Source of the DNA: Tabrizicola sp. TH137
GTDB taxonomy: Bacteria > Pseudomonadota > Alphaproteobacteria > Rhodobacterales > Rhodobacteraceae
Assembly: GCF_002855575.1 (NCBI RefSeq)
Contig: NZ_PKRQ01000002.1
Location: forward strand, 186,001-250,000
DNA: 64,000 bases
Direction of reading: 5' to 3'
Below are positions 63,024 through 64,000 of this stretch, one piece after another. The notes below the pieces were generated by a model. It was not told where the DNA came from. It was given only the letters and a program-made list of their open reading frames with translations, and did no database searches. Position 1 is the first letter of the stretch. Each line of letters begins with the position of its first letter. A program made the position numbers and the translations under genes.

Positions 63024-64000
63024 TCAGCCCAGCGTCACCAGCGCATGCCGCTTTTTCCCGGCGGTCAGCTTCACGGGTTCGGCCAGATCGCCCGCCCCAA
63101 GGCGCAGCGCGGCATCGGTGACGATCTCGTCATTCAGCCGGGCCCCGCCTTCGGAAATCAGCCGCTTGGCATCCTTGCCGCTGGCCGCAAGGCCCGCGCG
63201 GACGAAAAGCTGCACGATGCCGACGCCCTCGGCCACCTCGTCCACCGACAGGGCCACGGTGGGCAGGTCGTCGCCGATCCCGCCCTTTTCAAACACTTCG
63301 CGCGCCGTGGCCTCGGCCGCTGCCGCCGCTTCGGCCCCGTGCAGAAGGGTGGTCACCTCATTGGCGAGGATGATCTTGGCGGCGTTGATCTCCGACCCTG
63401 CCAGCGCGCCAAGGCGGTTGCATTCCTCCACCGGAAGCTCGGTATAAAGCTTCAGGAAGCGGCCCACATCGGCATCGGTCGTGTTGCGCCAGAATTGCCA
63501 GAACTCATAGGGCGACAGCATCCCGCCATCCAGCCAGACCGCACCCGAGGCCGACTTGCCCATCTTCTTGCCGTCGCTCGTTGTGAGGAGGGGCGAGGTG
63601 AGGCCGAAGATATCGGCATCCAGCACGCGGCGGGTCAGGTCGATCCCGTTGATGATATTGCCCCACTGATCCGACCCGCCCATCTGCAAGCGGCAGCCAT
63701 AGCGGCGGTAAAGCTCAAGGAAATCGTAGGCTTGCAGGATCATGTAGTTGAATTCGAGGAAGGAAAGGGATTGCTCCCGGTCCAGCCGCGACTTCACGGA
63801 TTCAAATGACAGCATCCGGTTGACCGAAAAATGCCGCCCGATGTCCCGCAGGAAATCGAGGTAGTTCAGGCTGTCCAGCCATTCGGCATTGTTCAGCATG
63901 ATCGCATCCGACGGCCCCGTCCCGTAGGACAGGTAGCGGGCAAAGACCTTCTGCATCCCGGCAATATTGGCGTCGATCTGCGCCGGGCTGAGAAGGGGCC
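63024..64000 (-). CDS. tyrS: Tyrosyl-tRNA synthetase (3' part; 5' end beyond the window)
   Basis: The last 325 codons are present. The tyrosine-binding [12 protein letters not shown] and the class I KMGKSASG (KMSKS-type) motif are clear, and the C-terminal S4 RNA-binding domain ends the protein ([20 protein letters not shown] ... [16 protein letters not shown]). The frame runs to base 64000 without a stop upstream, so the HIGH motif and start lie outside. A housekeeping gene. Confidence 0.97.
   Translation of the reverse strand, partial: PLLSPAQIDANIAGMQKVFARYLSYGTGPSDAIMLNNAEWLDSLNYLDFLRDIGRHFSVNRMLSFESVKSRLDREQSLSFLEFNYMILQAYDFLELYRRYGCRLQMGGSDQWGNIINGIDLTRRVLDADIFGLTSPLLTTSDGKKMGKSASGAVWLDGGMLSPYEFWQFWRNTTDADVGRFLKLYTELPVEECNRLGALAGSEINAAKIILANEVTTLLHGAEAAAAAEATAREVFEKGGIGDDLPTVALSVDEVAEGVGIVQLFVRAGLAASGKDAKRLISEGGARLNDEIVTDAALRLGAGDLAEPVKLTAGKKRHALVTLG

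Overview
The window is high-GC DNA from an alphaproteobacterium, most likely a member of the Rhodobacteraceae (Rhodobacter/Gemmobacter-like). This rests on the GGG/GCG-rich codon style, the gene complement (form II cox-type operon, BMP nucleobase-type ABC transporter, RACo-like activator, a glycogen operon in the order P-B-C-A-X-pgm) and an intergenic 18-mer (ACCCCCCGAGGATATTTG) that I associate with this family. It reads as chromosome: dense head-to-tail operons, no insertion sequence, phage gene, plasmid gene or CRISPR array. The genus is an inference.

Layout. 1-0.84 kb: 5' part of a LysR regulator and a small unknown gene. 0.84-1.54 kb: a gene-free stretch with 12-bp-periodic repeats. 1.5-8.7 kb: a salvage/catabolic operon (cytosine-deaminase-like amidohydrolase, BMP-type binding protein, amidase, one ABC ATPase, two permeases). 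8.8-10.6 kb: a flavin monooxygenase and a secreted protein. 10.9-17.8 kb: a divergent inositol-type regulon, with iolC-iolB-aldolase leftward and dehydrogenase-isomerase-dehydrogenase rightward, an 18-bp LacI-type palindrome between the arms, and a LacI regulator closing it. 18-22 kb: lipoprotein, L,D-transpeptidase, ABC-F ATPase, ndk, a TfoX C-domain protein and a 43-residue Gln-rich protein. 22.3-25.5 kb: copper efflux (copZ, copA, cueR) with two divergent CueR-type promoters. 25.6-27.2 kb: a dipeptidase and an NsrR-like Rrf2 regulator, converging on four consecutive hairpins.

27.6-38.8 kb: complete glycogen synthesis and breakdown operon (glgP, glgB, glgC, glgA, glgX, pgm) ended by a strong terminator. 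39-41 kb: MttB-family methyltransferase and a lytic transglycosylase. 41.2-45.4 kb: response regulator, FIST sensor and hybrid histidine kinase, resembling the NosP/NahK type of module. 45.5-49.7 kb: coxG-S-L-M, with a form II large subunit. 50-51.4 kb: HNH nuclease and MgtC-like protein. 51.6-55.3 kb: zwf-pgl-pgi behind a perfect 12-bp palindromic operator. 55.4-57.1 kb: RidA, a CHAP protein, tRNA-Gly(CCC) and an FMN reductase. 57.3-59.2 kb: fasciclin protein, anti-sigma factor and ECF sigma factor, laid out like the mycobacterial SigK/RskA/MPT70 set. 59.2-64 kb: RACo-like activator, cupin, CoA-transferase and the 3' part of tyrS.

Functional links. The glg operon and zwf-pgl-pgi meet at glucose-6-phosphate and handle carbon storage versus oxidation. 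The MttB homologue (39 kb) and the RACo-like activator (59 kb) could belong to one corrinoid demethylation pathway, although no corrinoid protein is present here. Three convergent gene junctions carry related AAA(A)..TTCTTC..GAAGAA..TTT(T) palindromes that probably serve as two-way terminators. Most of the novelty lies in regulation: repeated intergenic elements, palindromic operators, an ECF/fasciclin unit and an FIST/kinase unit.
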